DNA from: Acanthococcus lagerstroemiae
Taxonomy: Eukaryota > Arthropoda > Insecta > Hemiptera > Eriococcidae
Assembly: GCA_031841125.1 (NCBI GenBank)
Contig: CM063109.1
Location: forward strand, 71,244,914 to 71,308,913
Direction: 5' to 3'
DNA length: 64,000 nucleotides
The notes under the pieces were generated by a model that was not told the origin of the DNA, made no database searches, and was given only the letters and a program-made list of their open reading frames with translations. This document shows positions 36,101 through 48,375 of the stretch, one piece after another. The position numbers and the translations under genes are program-made. The stretch's first letter is position 1. Each line of letters begins with the position of its first letter.

Positions 36101-39100
36101 CTCGCATTATTCGAGAGTTTGGCTGTACAAAAATGCACGCAATTCGTTAGGGGAAAGCGCGAGTTATTTAATTTCACAAGCTGATAAAAGGTCCCAAAAT
36201 TTTACAGCACAATTTCTTCGCAATACGGAGACACAATTAATTTATAATCAATTCTGATGGCGTGAGCGCGTGCGAAAGGAAAAGTCAAATTGTTAGTATA
36301 ATCTGATGACATATAATCAAACTTAAACATTCTGAAGTATTAGAGTGAATCTATCCGCTTTCAGAACTGAGAATTTGACTTTGCTAGATGATAATTTCTT
36401 GTCGCAAAGGAGTGAAATTTTAATTTTTCTAGGCAAATAATATCAATTTTATATGAGTAAAAAATATATAGATAAACAAGGAGAAGGAAACTGTTATTCT
36501 CTATTAATGGTGTGGTGGGAAAGAGGAAACTTCATGTTAGTCACATGGCCATACCCTAGCAAATTTTAAAATTTTGCCAAATTAGAATTTCTGCGTTAAG
36601 GAGCAAAACTACAATTTTTTCAGCAACAAAAACATTTTCAAATCGACTAGCAAAAAAACAATTCCTTCTCTCTCCTGCCTTTTATTCGCTTCTGACAGAC
36701 GAGAAGTCGGTTTTTCCAATCAATAATTGTTTTGTGTGCGGATCGTTCGGAAGAAATCTCTGTTTTTTGAACTACTACCTTCTAATTTGAACAAGCTGAA
36801 GCAGTCAAGGTCGGCGGTCGGTAACCAAAAACAAGAAATTTTCCTATATGGCGGGTAAGTTTGACGGCCTGATGTTCTCACTACAAAAGTAAAATTACTT
36901 TTAAGCGCCAACCGACGACATTTCTGAAAACAGTAGATAGCCATATAAAATAGTAACAAATATAACGAAAAATGACTTTTTTTTCAATTTGTCATCCGAG
37001 GACTCGATTTTGGAAATCAAGAATTTTTTGTAAGGAAGAGAGAAATTCTAAACGTTCACAAACTGAGATGTTGCACTTACATAAGGCCGAAATTCAGAAA
37101 AATAAATTCTCTAGAAAATAAAGGAGAAATAAATTTTACTTATTAAAAATGTGGACTTTCCTGTTTTTATAACACAATTTCATGTTCTTCAATTCTTATT
37201 TTTAATAAAACTGATTGCACCAATCGATAGGCGACTGCATTTAAAATCCACTTCGGCGAAAGAAACGATTTTCGATAATCGGTGGATTCAGGCCCTCATT
37301 TATACAACGTCAGTTTCGTTAACTCGTCAACCGGAAAAATCCTGAGGATATCGAATAAAAGAAGTTTCCTTTTTCATTCTTGCTCTACAATTTTGCCAAC
37401 TGAGGACCCAGTTTTTCAAACTAGCAATTTTTGTTAGGAATACGAAGAACTTGCAATTAATTTTCCTAAAATCTGGCCCCTTCTCCTCGGATAGTCTCAT
37501 GTACTGAATTTTGAACCGCAGATCGCACCACTCCACTATGTTCATCGACCTTGAATAATCGAACGATTAATACATAAATTTCCCAACTCGAACCAATTAT
37601 TAGATCAACTCACGAAGTTAGTTCACGAACAATGCAAACGAAGCAAATTTTACTGGTTCCGGGAATATTTCAAACAACTTTTCGTAAGGGAGATATACTC
37701 TCAATAAATGCGTCTTAAAACGTAACAGAAAGAAAAAAAAATGAAGTTTGACTTTTTTTTTTAGATTTCTAATTTGAAATGTTCGTGAATTTCCAACTGT
37801 AAAATGTTTAGGGTGTAAGACAATCGCTTTTCCTCGTAAAATCTCGGAATAGGGGTCCACGATACAGTTATTTGTTAATAATATAATGGTTCTACTTTAG
37901 TATTCGACGTATTAACAAATTGAGCAACGGAGCTAAAAATACAATATAGGGACGATAAGGCTGACTTGTGAGTTGTAACCGGACCAACATCGTTCGGGAA
38001 GCGCAAATAATAGTGCGGGAAGTACACATTTTTAGAGCAATCTTCCAAAGGTTAGGTAGCTATCACGCCAATAAGTCCTTTCTTGTCACTAAATTTGTTC
38101 CCCAAAGTGTTCAGAATTTATAGTACAATAATATACAATGGTCAATTGAGTAACTCTAAAACAAGCATTAACTACCCCACGATTTTTAGGCCTCATGTGT
38201 TTTGTTTTTTCTATTAAAAAAAACAAAAAAAAAACCTTTACCAAACTAAGCAAGAATCTAATGACAATTAAATAAAATAAAAACGACTATCGCGTCTACT
38301 AATTACCGATTAGCATTCCGAAACATTAATTCAGCCGAATCACAACGCGCCACACGCATAAATTCTTCAAACCTGGTGTTTCTTCAAATACTTCGAATGA
38401 ACCAAATAAATAAATAAATAAATAAACTAAGTGTAATCGCGGCGAGACTTACAGATAAATGATTTTTACGAGTTAAATAAACGGCGATTAATGCAGCATT
38501 TTCGCGGCAAAGGTATCAGAACGCCGGCACGAGAGCAGTAACTGAATTACTCTTAACGTAGCATTACGGTAGGTTGCATACTCCTCAGATCGCAAGCGCA
38601 TTACATCATCCTGATGTATAGCAAACACGTGCGATTACTGTTAAACATTACAGAGATACCGATACGCTGCTTAGTGCTTACATAATACTTACAGCTATAG
38701 AGTTTTTTTTTTGTTTTTTTCCCGTTATTTTCGTAAGAAAACACACTGCCGCAACCGAAACGAAATGCCGATTAAGATAAAAGATGATGCGGCATTGTTC
38801 GACATTTCAATCACGAAGACGAAAGTTAATTTTCTGAAACGTCTACTAATGGGTCAAAGGCCTCGGTTTCGAGATTATCTGGCGTCAGTTTCTCTCTGCG
38901 TTACGAGATTGAGGAGGGTAACCTTAGCGTGCCTGTACATGTACGCACAAGTAGGCTATACACCTATCAGACATCTAACCGCTGCCGATATACTCTAGAA
39001 AATTTCATTGCAGTTCGATTCGTCGAGAAAAGTATTAGCCAACGTCTTCGCTTTAAAAACTGATTTCGCTAAGAATCCATAACTGAACGTGAATTGAATG

Positions 39101-40129
39101 CTCAAAAAGCTTCTCGAGGGACGAAAGACTAGTATCTGAATTCTCCAATATTTTTCTTTATCAAAACTATTACGAAGCATCACGAAACACGAAGCAGAAT
39201 TTAATATGCATAATGGATTCTGTGTTTTCTAAATCGGTTATTCTATTACAAATGAATTTGGTAGACATCGATCATTTAGGTACATACATTTGAAAAACTA
39301 ATCAAAACGACCTAATTTCGATTCATTCGGAAAGCATTTTCTTCTACGTTAACGAGTAGACTAATAATTTTCTTAAGAACATCTTCTCTCATCAAGTTCA
39401 ACCAAGCTAGAAATATTTCTTACAATCGCAAGCGGACTTCAAAAATATCTTACTAAATTGCAAATGCAAAACATTTTTTCAAATTGAAATAAAATAGAAA
39501 GGAACAAACGCGAGTACAAAATCGAAAATGCCGAATTAATGTACAGTATAAAGTACCTATACATCATCGTTAGGTATAATCGCATTCACGATAAACGAAC
39601 TGTATTAAATTACCGGCATTTATAAAAATTTATTTCACGATGTATGTATTCGTATATAATAGTTCAGTGGGACTAATGCTTTCATACAATGTTTCACAAA
39701 ATCGGAATTGACAAGAATGTCCGCCCCCCTCCCACCACCAATGAATTCGAGGAGCCGTCTCACTGACACCAGCTTGATTCAGATCACGGTTCTGTTCGGA
39801 ACTTCAAATTTTGCGGTCATTTATCTGTCTTTCATTTTGACTTTTGGCTCCGTGGTTGCCTGGCACAAAGACAAAGACTTTGAAACAGGATACAGACAGC
39901 TGAAGATATTTTATTCCCAGTGAATTTTGCTTAGCTTTTAGCTTTGTTATTCGCGGTAAGTGTAGAAGTATCGGATAGTGGTCACCTGCTACAATCCGCC
40001 TGTTTGTTTTATGAGCTGAAGTGCTCGCAGCCTCATTTTCGGTACAATTGAAGGTTTTAAATTATCATTCCAGAAAGTATGTCAGTATAAAAATTTCATA
40101 TTTATCATCAATGACGACACAAAATTTTC
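36101..40129. other. Intron sequence, nothing recognised
   Basis: AT-rich, with an AAAT-type run at 38404-38426 and scattered poly-T. A 71-codon plus-strand ORF at 39708-39923 has a hydrophobic centre but cannot be assigned. Confidence 0.4.
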
Positions 40130-40137
40130 AGAAAGGC

Positions 40138-40448
40138 CAGGGACGTACCGATAGAAGGGACAGGGAAGCAACTTGCCCCCCCCCCCGCAGGAATTTTTCA
40201 CTCAGCAGTTGGGAAAATTTACCATTTCAGTCAGGCGAGTTCGGAAAAAAAGAAGAAAAGCCTTTTGGCTTTTCTTCTTTTGCATCGATACTCGGGAATT
40301 TTGAGTTGAGTCAGTTGGAAAATCGAATAGGCCAAAAGTTTTTTTTTCCCCCTTTGATGCTTGGGAATTCTGAGTTTTGAGTCAGCTGAGACTTTCACTA
40401 TTTTTACCCCCCCCCCCCCTCCGAGCAAAACTCTTTGGTACGTCCCTG
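40138..40448. mobile_element. hAT MITE, copy 2
   Basis: Perfect terminal repeats CAGGGACGTACC / GGTACGTCCCTG with a perfect 8-bp duplication AGAAAGGC (40130-40137 and 40449-40456). It is 311 bp, non-coding, and the same family as 26004-26299. Confidence 0.9.
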
Positions 40449-40456
40449 AGAAAGGC

Positions 40457-42265
40457 CAAGCATGGTTGGTCACAAATGGTGGCTCAGATCAATCCGGGCT
40501 CCCACATGTCTGAAGAAAGAAAGAAAAAAATTGACATTACCTTCGAGTTACCTGATTATAGGGCTTTCGTCGAACCATTTTCCAAACAAAGGTTATAAAA
40601 TTTGTTTTCCCCCAACCACATTTCATTTCTACTTTAATTATTCTAATTGGAATGACAATGGATATGGATTCTGAAATTGTCTCGTTTTAGATACTAGTGT
40701 GAAAATGGTTTTTGATGAGACGTATTTCTCGGCAATTTTACACCCATTATACCAGGTACGCTACGTTTTTGTCAATCGAGGACAAATTTTAACAACATAG
40801 CTCACTAAACTCGCCAAAAACAAATCAACCTTTTCTCGACGATTAAACAACAGCTTACTCAACTCAGCCAAAAAGTGTAAGTTCATTGCTTAGCTCGTAT
40901 AGCTCAGTTCCAGTGTGCAACACTAGTTTTCCTACCGACGAGATGCGAACTTGAAATATTGTAGGATCACTAAGATTTCTCTCTTTTCTAATTTTACTCT
41001 CAACCCGAACCCTGGAATCCGTCCTTTTTGAGCATTACCACAGAGACGTCGGGGAGGCTGTTAGGGCTCTCTTAGCCCTCTGCTCATCTTGCCGAAAAAC
41101 CGGCCTAGGTCAGATTATCTTCTATCTAAAATTTTGTAGGTGAAGTGAAAGTTAGTCAAATTGAGTAATCTGGGTGTTTTATACATGATTTGTACTGCAC
41201 TGAAATACGGCAATATTGATGAGTTTTCACTGGACATTCTGTATCGTAGTTTCCCAAGATTCATGCTAGATTATGTAACTGTTATTATTTTGACATCCAT
41301 TTGTGAAGATTGGCGTACAACTTGTATGGTGCTAGAACGTTAAGACGTGATGTAAACGACGGACTGTTTGGACGACAGTTTAGTGGGACAGTTGTAACAC
41401 CGTGACCTTTTGAGGTGGTCACATTTTCAGGTTAACATAGGGGCAGTAGTAGCTGTTGACCTAGTAATGTCATGTCCGGAAAGCCATGAAATGGTTTCTG
41501 GTGGCACTATGGCTCTCCAAGCTATCCACATAGCTGACAAAAAAAGAGCTGTACGTACCTACGTGCTGTGAACGCTGGCATTGGTGGTTGAAGCTGCACT
41601 GACAATGGTCAATGAAGCACCTGGCACCCAAAGTATGAGAGGGTCGAGTACACTCTAATTTAAGTTACTAAGAGGGTGTCTAAAGCGGAACTGAAGATAA
41701 GTTGAGTTCATCAGTGAAATAATGTTTAAGCAGTTGTTGCTGAGAAAGTGCTGGTAACTAACCAGGTAATGGAAACGGATTGAGTCTTGTCTTTTGAGAG
41801 ACACGGGTGAAGAAGCTTAGGCTTAATTTAGTTAACTTTAGTCCATGCATCTTTAGAAATTAGGCCAACGCAAATGTTCGTACTTTGTATACAAATATTT
41901 TACCAATGTGTTCGGGCTGCCTACCATTTTGACCAGAAGACCGGACGAAATTATTATTTATTTACCTTTTTCGTAAGATTTTGTACAAATGGTTGGAAAA
42001 AAGCAGATTTAGAATTTAGTAGTCATACACTAGAATTGATATTACTATACAGTAGGTATTCGAGGTTGCAATTTTATATAACAAAAATTACAATACATCG
42101 GGAAGATCTCACGAAAAGTATCCCTTCTGCGAACTGTCCAGAACATGTTACTCTTCATTCGCCAAAACGTAATTATTTTTTGTTTACCCCAAACAATTTT
42201 TAATAAAGACTAATACGCTGCCTTTTTTCCCTAATGGAAAATTTGATGCGAGCCCCGTTAACAAA
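40457..42265. other. Intron sequence apart from the SINE body at 41036-41125
   Basis: No boundaries or coding signals were identified. The sequence at 41340-41870 is less AT-rich than its surroundings and may be an old repeat, but nothing specific supports that. Confidence 0.35.
41036..41125 (-). mobile_element. 5'-truncated SINE body, second copy
   Basis: The reverse complement matches the body of the SINE at about 11838-11925. Shared blocks include TTTTTCGGCAAG, GAGCCCTAACAG-like sequence and CCCCGACGTCTCTG. The tRNA-like head is absent. Confidence 0.5.
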
Positions 42266-42281
42266 AAGAAAAAAAAAAAAA

Positions 42282-43020
42282 CTGCTTTCGCTTCGCGAAA
42301 GCAGTACCGACTTTTCGGCCTTCGGCCGAAAAGCACTCGGAACTCGCTTCGCTCGTTCCTCGCAGTAGTAGCGAAAAGTACTCGGAACTCGCTTCGCTCG
42401 TTCCTCGCGAAATCAAGACACTGTCGACACGTTTTAAGTCGTTAACGTTTTAAAAAACGCAAATGTCGACAAGGACTAGTGGTATTCGGCTGAAATGTTT
42501 AAGGCCATTCACGTTTTAAAAAACGCAAAACTCTCGACAGGGAATAGTATTATAAAAATATTAAACTACCCGGCTATCAAAATTAGAGTTCGTATAAATT
42601 TGAAATCGATACATTCAAGGCGGAAACGTGTAAGACCGAAACATTTGTATAATACAACAAACTACGCGGCTATCAAAATTTGATTTCGTATAAATTAAAT
42701 CCCAAACAACATCGAGTACATAAGTCGCCTTGCGCTTCTTATGCTGAACTTAAATTGAGGAAACTCGTGAACGACTCAACCGATTGTCATCAAACTTTCA
42801 CCAATACAACTTCGAGTACTTCTCTATAATGTACCAAAATTTGGAATCAAATGATTCGATAGTTCCTGAGATTTTTTTGCCACAAATTTTGTCCTCAAGG
42901 AAAACTCACGAACGGCTCGACCGATTGCCTTCAAAAGCTTATTTTAACAACTTCGAGTACTTCTCCATAATATACCAAAATTTGGAATCAATTGATTCAA
43001 TAGTTTCTGAGATTTTCTTC

Positions 43021-43077
<57 letters not shown>

Positions 43078-43206
43078 AAACCTGAAATTCAGCCACTATT
43101 ACAGTCGTGTTCTAAACACTCTGAAACGCAAAAAAAACATTGCCCCCGCCCCCAACTTCACAACTGTGACGAGTGTAATACCTCCCTTTTCTTCGAAAAG
43201 TCGGTA
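42282..43206 (+). repeat. 0.9-kb tandem repeat unit 1
   Basis: It begins with a perfect hairpin (42282-42304: stem CTGCTTTCGC, loop TTC). Then comes TACCGACTTTTCG (42305), a second hairpin CTTTTCGGCC-TTC-GGCCGAAAAG, and two copies of an ACTCGCTTCGCTCGTTCCTCG block. The middle has two degenerate sub-repeats of about 120 bp and a TA microsatellite (about 43025-43073). It ends CGAAAAGTCGGTA (43194-43206), the inverted complement of the start. No transposase and no target duplication are visible. Family unknown. Confidence 0.8.
43025..43073. repeat. TA microsatellite in unit 1
   Basis: About 24 uninterrupted TA units. The matching position in unit 2 (43983-44037) has a slightly longer tract. Confidence 0.95.
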
Positions 43207-43225
43207 AAAAAAAAAAAAAAAAAAA

Positions 43226-43976
43226 CTGCTTTCGCGAAGCGAAAGCAGTACCGACTTTTCGGCCTTCGGCCGAAAAGCACTCGGAACTCGCTTCGCTCGT
43301 TCCTCGCAGTAGTAGCGAAAAGTACTCGGAACTCGCTTCGCTCGTTCCTCGCGAAATCAAGACACTGTCGACACGTTTTAAGTCGTTAACGTTTTAAAAA
43401 ACGCAAATGTCGACAAGGACTAGTGGTATTCGGCTGAAATGTTTAAGGCCATTCACGTTTTAAAAAACGCAACTCTCGACAGGGAATAGTATTATAAAAA
43501 TATAAAACTACCCGGCTATCAAAATTAGAGTTCGTATAAATTTGAAATCGATACATTCAAGGCGGAAACGTGTAAGACCGAAACATTTGTATAATACAAC
43601 AAAACTACGCGGCTATCAAAATTCGATTTCGTATAAATTAAATCCCAAACAACATCGAGTACATAAGTCGCCTTGCGCTTCTTATGCTGAACTTAAATTG
43701 AGGAAACTCGTGAACGACTCAACCGATTGTCATCAAACTTTCACCAATACAACTTCGAGTACTTCTCTATAATGTACCAAAATTTGGAATCAAATGATTC
43801 GATAGTTCCTGAGATTTTTTTGCCACAAATTTTGTCCTCAAGGAAAACTCACGAACGGCTCGACCGATTGCCTTCAAAAGCTTATTTTAACAACTTCGAG
43901 TACTTCTCCATAATATACCAAAATTTGGAATCAATTGATTCAATAGTTTCTGAGATTTTCTTCCCACAAAATTAAG

Positions 43977-44040
<64 letters not shown>

Positions 44041-44169
44041 AAACCTGAAATTCAGCCACTATTACAGTCGTGTTCTAAACACTCTGAAACGCAAAAAAAA
44101 CATTGCCCCCGCCCCCAACTTCACAACTGTGACGAGTGTAATACCTCCCTTTTCTTCGAAAAGTCGGTA
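43226..44169 (+). repeat. 0.9-kb tandem repeat unit 2
   Basis: It is nearly identical to unit 1 and follows it directly after a poly-A stretch. Its leading hairpin (43226-43248) has the same 10-bp stem but loop GAA, the reverse complement of the unit 1 loop. It keeps about 15 bp (AAAATTAAGGTGT region) before the TA tract that unit 1 lacks. It ends in the same CGAAAAGTCGGTA at 44157-44169. Confidence 0.8.
43983..44037. repeat. TA microsatellite in unit 2
   Basis: About 27 TA units at the corresponding position of the second repeat unit. Confidence 0.95.
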
Positions 44170-45347
44170 AAAAAACCCCGAAAAAATTCGTTGTCCCCGT
44201 CCCGAGACGAATATTTCAATAAAATATTGAGCCAAATGCAACTGGCTTTTTGCTAGAGACACGTTTTTCCACTAGGGAAAACCATACGACCCGTATACGT
44301 GATTTATTTACGCAGTAGCGGGCAACTTTCGAGAACGGTAAAAACGAAAGAGCACACCCGAAATCTACCGGGTGCACAGGCACATACATACGAATAATTT
44401 TCGCTGGTATGCGCGGTAAAACATACAATTCCGCAATGTCTTTTCAACATTTTTCATCATTAAATCTATTTTGAGCGCGCAAGCGTGCGACACTGCTCCG
44501 ACTTCGATGCAAGTTCGTAAGAGTGACAAAATTCAACGCGCTATCATACATCATATAATTTAACAGACGTAAAATGAATCGGGATGAAATATAAGCCACG
44601 ATATGAAATTGAATTCGATAAAACTATTCACAGAATACGTCCTCGCATCTCCATAAGCCGAACAGAACTAATAACCTGTCATTAATATATTAAAAGAACG
44701 ATTGGAATTTCTGAAGAAATCAATGGGGATTCCTCGCGTGATAGATCCCATTCACGATTATTGAATTCAATTTTTATATTTACATCATGTCAGCAGGAGC
44801 GAGAGGAGTAAGAAAACACAGAACAAAATAGGTAAACGATGCCACGATGAAAATGTCTAAAAATAAAACTAGAGAAATTGATATGTTTCACGTCGTGATA
44901 ATTGGAAAGTAGGGCAAAAATGAAATTAATTAGGTGTAATTTATGCGAAATAAAGGCGAGCAATATGTATATGAAACATAAATTAAATGGAAACGAAATT
45001 CAGATCTTTCGAATTATTAAAAGCTCATTCAACCCAACAATAAAGAACCAAAATTCTCAAGAATAATATATGTTATCAAGAATACCTTTCTGTCGTAGCT
45101 AACATTTTGGAAGTCGAATAACAAAGTAAACGTAATAACAGTGACATGTAATTTTTCAAATGCACGAAGTAAGCGATGCTTTTTTTGAAAACGGGCAATA
45201 ATAATTATTTTCCATTTGAATTCCCACGAACTGAATTCTTGAATTTTCGTGTAGGCACAAAAGTGAGGGCAGAAAGGAACACCGCGTGACCGCTAATCTC
45301 CATTTTACTTGCAATACAAGAGCATCAGAACCTTATTCTTGTAGGGT
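44170..45347. other. Intron sequence, nothing recognised
   Basis: AT-rich with chance ORFs only. Confidence 0.4.
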
Positions 45348-45355
45348 ATAATGCT

Positions 45356-45543
45356 TGTTGGGGCATATGACGACGCACGCATGCCAAAGTGGCTCCGCAG
45401 ACACTGCACCCTTGGCCCCGAAAACTACCCTTTCGAGTAATGCGTCGGCGACCAGAGGGGAGGGCCGGGCCCCCATTTCACCTTTCCTTGATTCGAATTC
45501 GCGCCGTCCAACCAGGGCTACTATGAAACACCTTACTGACTGA
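45356..45543 (-). mobile_element. Second copy of the same LINE 3' end
   Basis: The minus strand shares blocks with 22266-22460, for example GCCACTTTGGCATGCGTGC, the GGGTAGTTT segment and the GGCCCGGCCCTC-like segment. Only the 3' UTR is present. ATAATGCT occurs at 45348-45355 and again at 46043-46050, just beyond the hAT MITE, so that MITE probably landed in the LINE's right target duplication. Confidence 0.5.
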
Positions 45544-45549
45544 GATAAT

Positions 45550-46039
45550 CAAAGTCATATAGATACACCAAGTCGTTCGACTCTCCATTTAACCAATGTT
45601 AAACTTCGTATGTTACGATAATTTATCCCGATAGCTGCGCTGGCAGCGTTCGACTGCCGTGAAATCAATGTAAACGTTGGGAGCCCTAACAAGGTTTTGC
45701 GTTTATCTCAATAACGGTCGAGTTTTATGAAAAAGTGAAAAGTGAAAAGAACAAAATTTATTCTACCTGTTATTTTCTATCAGGTAAGATCAGTTTCAAA
45801 ATTTTACCCATACAAATTTCGAATTTACTCGCATTCGATGGGAAATTCCAAGGTGAACAAATTTAGCTCTTTCCAATTTTTCATCAAAATTGATAGTTTT
45901 TGAGCTAATCCGCAAAAACGTAAAAATGTCCATATACGCGCAATGCAACCAAAGGAGTTCAGCGATAGCAGCGCGCTGGCATGACGGCAGAACGCGGAAA
46001 CGCGCTAGTCGTCTAACTTGGTGTATCTATATGACTTTG
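45550..46039. mobile_element. hAT MITE family B, copy 2
   Basis: Same 24-bp terminal repeats as 30887-31369 with a different perfect 8-bp duplication, GAGATAAT (45542-45549 and 46040-46047). It is 490 bp. The high identity of the two copies indicates recent activity. Confidence 0.92.
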
Positions 46040-46047
46040 GAGATAAT

Positions 46048-47636
46048 GCTCACCCAGCGTTAACCTGGAATTCGGGTGGCCCACAGCAAGACCGCGCTTC
46101 TTTCCCCCCACTCCTCGTCGTTTTGGTACGTGTTGGCGAAGCAGAATGGCGCTCCTTGTAGAGTAATTTCAGATTCTATCAGTTTTGGAATATTTATAAA
46201 AATGACTTCAAAAATTTTCGAACTCGCTGATTTTTCACTGAAATTTAGACCATCGTGATATCAACAATACGATGTAGATACAATTACATCCATTTCACTC
46301 TTTCTGCGGGCCGGTAGATATGATGTAGTTAAGCTTTCAAATCAACTATAACTCACTGATTCGAATTAATTTCGAAAAATAACGTATGCAGATGGTCATA
46401 AAGCAGGGCAATTTTCTCAAATGCAGGCATAAGCAGAAAATGCATAGATTTCAAGATTGTTTTGGGATACAACAGGTAACAAGTCAAGTTTGAAGCCCCC
46501 TTAAGTAAAAGAAAATAATTTTGCAAGCTTGACAAAGCAGTAACTCACCCGAGATTTACAAAAATTGATTATTGTTGAATTTACGGAATTGACTCGATAA
46601 CCCACTTGACATACAACATATCATATTTGCTATTAATATCATCGAAATTACATGTCATTATTTTACATGAAAAACAAATCAAATAAGCTCTTACTTACAG
46701 AAATTTGCCTCAAGGTGGAATGAATAAAAAAATAACGATCTCGTGACACCTTGGTAACCGATGCAAAAAATTGTTGAGTGGCCATTTTTATTATTATTAT
46801 TATTATTATTATCATTATTCCACGAGAATTTAGCCAAGATCTAACTCTGAAATGGATCAAACATCTCAGAAATCTTCCTATGTAGACAGCAAATTTAATG
46901 TTCAGTAGAGTAGTCACAGAACGACTCCAATCACTATTCCAAAAAATCTAGATTTCCGCAAAAGGGGAAGGTTGGGAATCGGGAACCACTCGGGCATAAA
47001 GAGAATTCGATTTTGTGGCTTCGGTAGTTATGATGAAAAGTTGGTAACACTGTTGTTCGGTAAAGATTCAGTTTGGTCACATTTTGCAAAGGAAAATAAA
47101 TTATACAAACTTTTTTTTTTTTTTTTTTTTTTTCTAAATTACTTAACGTGATTTTGTGCAAAAAAATTCTACAAACGCAAAAATTAGAACTGAAATGATT
47201 TCTTACCTATCACAGTTGAGTGATGGTTCTTTTTCTTATCGAAGCGAAATTCTGTTTCAGTTTTCGTTTCTGTATTTACATTATTCGTATCTCCAAAGTA
47301 ACGCAAATATGTTTAATGAAACTGTTTCAATAAGGCAAAAGGAACCGGGCATAAGGAACCAAACATTCTCTTATTATCGCACATGTTGTTAGCCAATAAA
47401 TAATGAATTAGTGATAGTACATTCCATTTGTGACCTTCCACGAGAAGACCCTCCCCTATTTGTCAACAGTGAAATTCTACAGAAGAGGCAAAATATAAAT
47501 GGCTTTTTGGTATGAAAAAAATTTGATTTCCGTATCCGTAGTGAATTCTTGTTTTCGAATGATTTTCGAATATTTCAAAGGTTTTATAACAGGGTCAAAT
47601 TACGTGAAGTTAGTTTTATTTGCATGAGAATTAACG
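46048..47636. other. Intron sequence with TTA microsatellite; probable 5' part of a pogo remnant
   Basis: A TTA/TAA repeat lies at 46788-46812 and a T-run at 47112-47133. From about 46985 the motifs GGGAACCACTCGGGCATAA and GGGCATAAGGAACC (47347) resemble each other and may be subterminal repeats of the pogo-like element downstream. Its left end cannot be fixed. Confidence 0.35.
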
Positions 47637-48375
47637 ATGGTGTACAGATACAAACGTAAAACTGATCGTGCGTCCTGGTCAGTATACGATATGAAAGCTG
47701 CCATGAAAAATGTTGCAGAAAGTAAAATGAAGAGAAGACGGAAAGATAAGTAAACATTTAAAGAAGAATGATCCGAAAAAAGTAAGATGAATTCATATTT
47801 ACCTACCTACCTTGGTATTTTTTAACCAGAAAACGATTCTTAACGTTTATCAATTTTAATGATGAAGTATATGAATTAGCAAGTCGAAAAGCTGAATACA
47901 AAGTTGCACTTCAAGCCTCTAATAAATCTACATCACAGTCAATTCCATATGTTGCTGATGAATCCACGCCTGAACCCATTTTTTCTGATGGTAAACAATC
48001 TATATCTAAGCCAGTTTCATCAATTTATTGTAACAGAAAAGCAAACTGAAGATGACATAAGTGATACACCTCAAACTCCGCTGACTGAAGAAAATTCGGT
48101 AACGGTAACCCACCCTCGAATTAGTCTGAAAAAAATTTTACCATGTACTTTCAAAATGCGTCTTAAGGAAAGCGAACCAAAGAAAGAGTCGCGCAAAGAA
48201 ATCAGAAGTTCTGACATCGACACCGGTTAAAAATCGTATAAAAGAAAAGACAAAAGAGAAACCAAGAAACCGCGATGAATTGGCTAAATCACCAACGTCT
48301 GGAACTTCAAAAACGGTGCCTAAATCGAAGAAGTCGGCTGCGTCTAAGAAGACAAAGCCAAGTGGGCAGACCTAA
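47637..48375 (+). pseudogene. pogo/Tigger-type transposase remnant with central deletion
   Basis: ATG at 47637 opens MVYRYKRKTDRASWSVYDMK, the start of a psq helix-turn-helix, which is cut off after AESKM and stops at 47753. After a gap, frames from about 47850 to 48375 resemble a pogo C-terminal tail: an acidic DDISDTPQTP region, then KKSEVLTSTPVKNRIKEK and a lysine-rich end to TAA at 48373-48375. At least one frameshift separates the pieces. The CENP-B and DDE catalytic domains are missing. The protein differs in sequence from the 19483-19680 fragment, so this is a second lineage. Confidence 0.6.

Noticed and set aside
42784..43389. 201-codon ORF including an IYIYIY run
   Set aside because: Reads through the TA microsatellite and hairpins of the 0.9-kb repeat; not a plausible gene.
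42282..44169. CRISPR-like array
   Set aside because: Two long units rather than short repeats with unique spacers, and the genome is eukaryotic.
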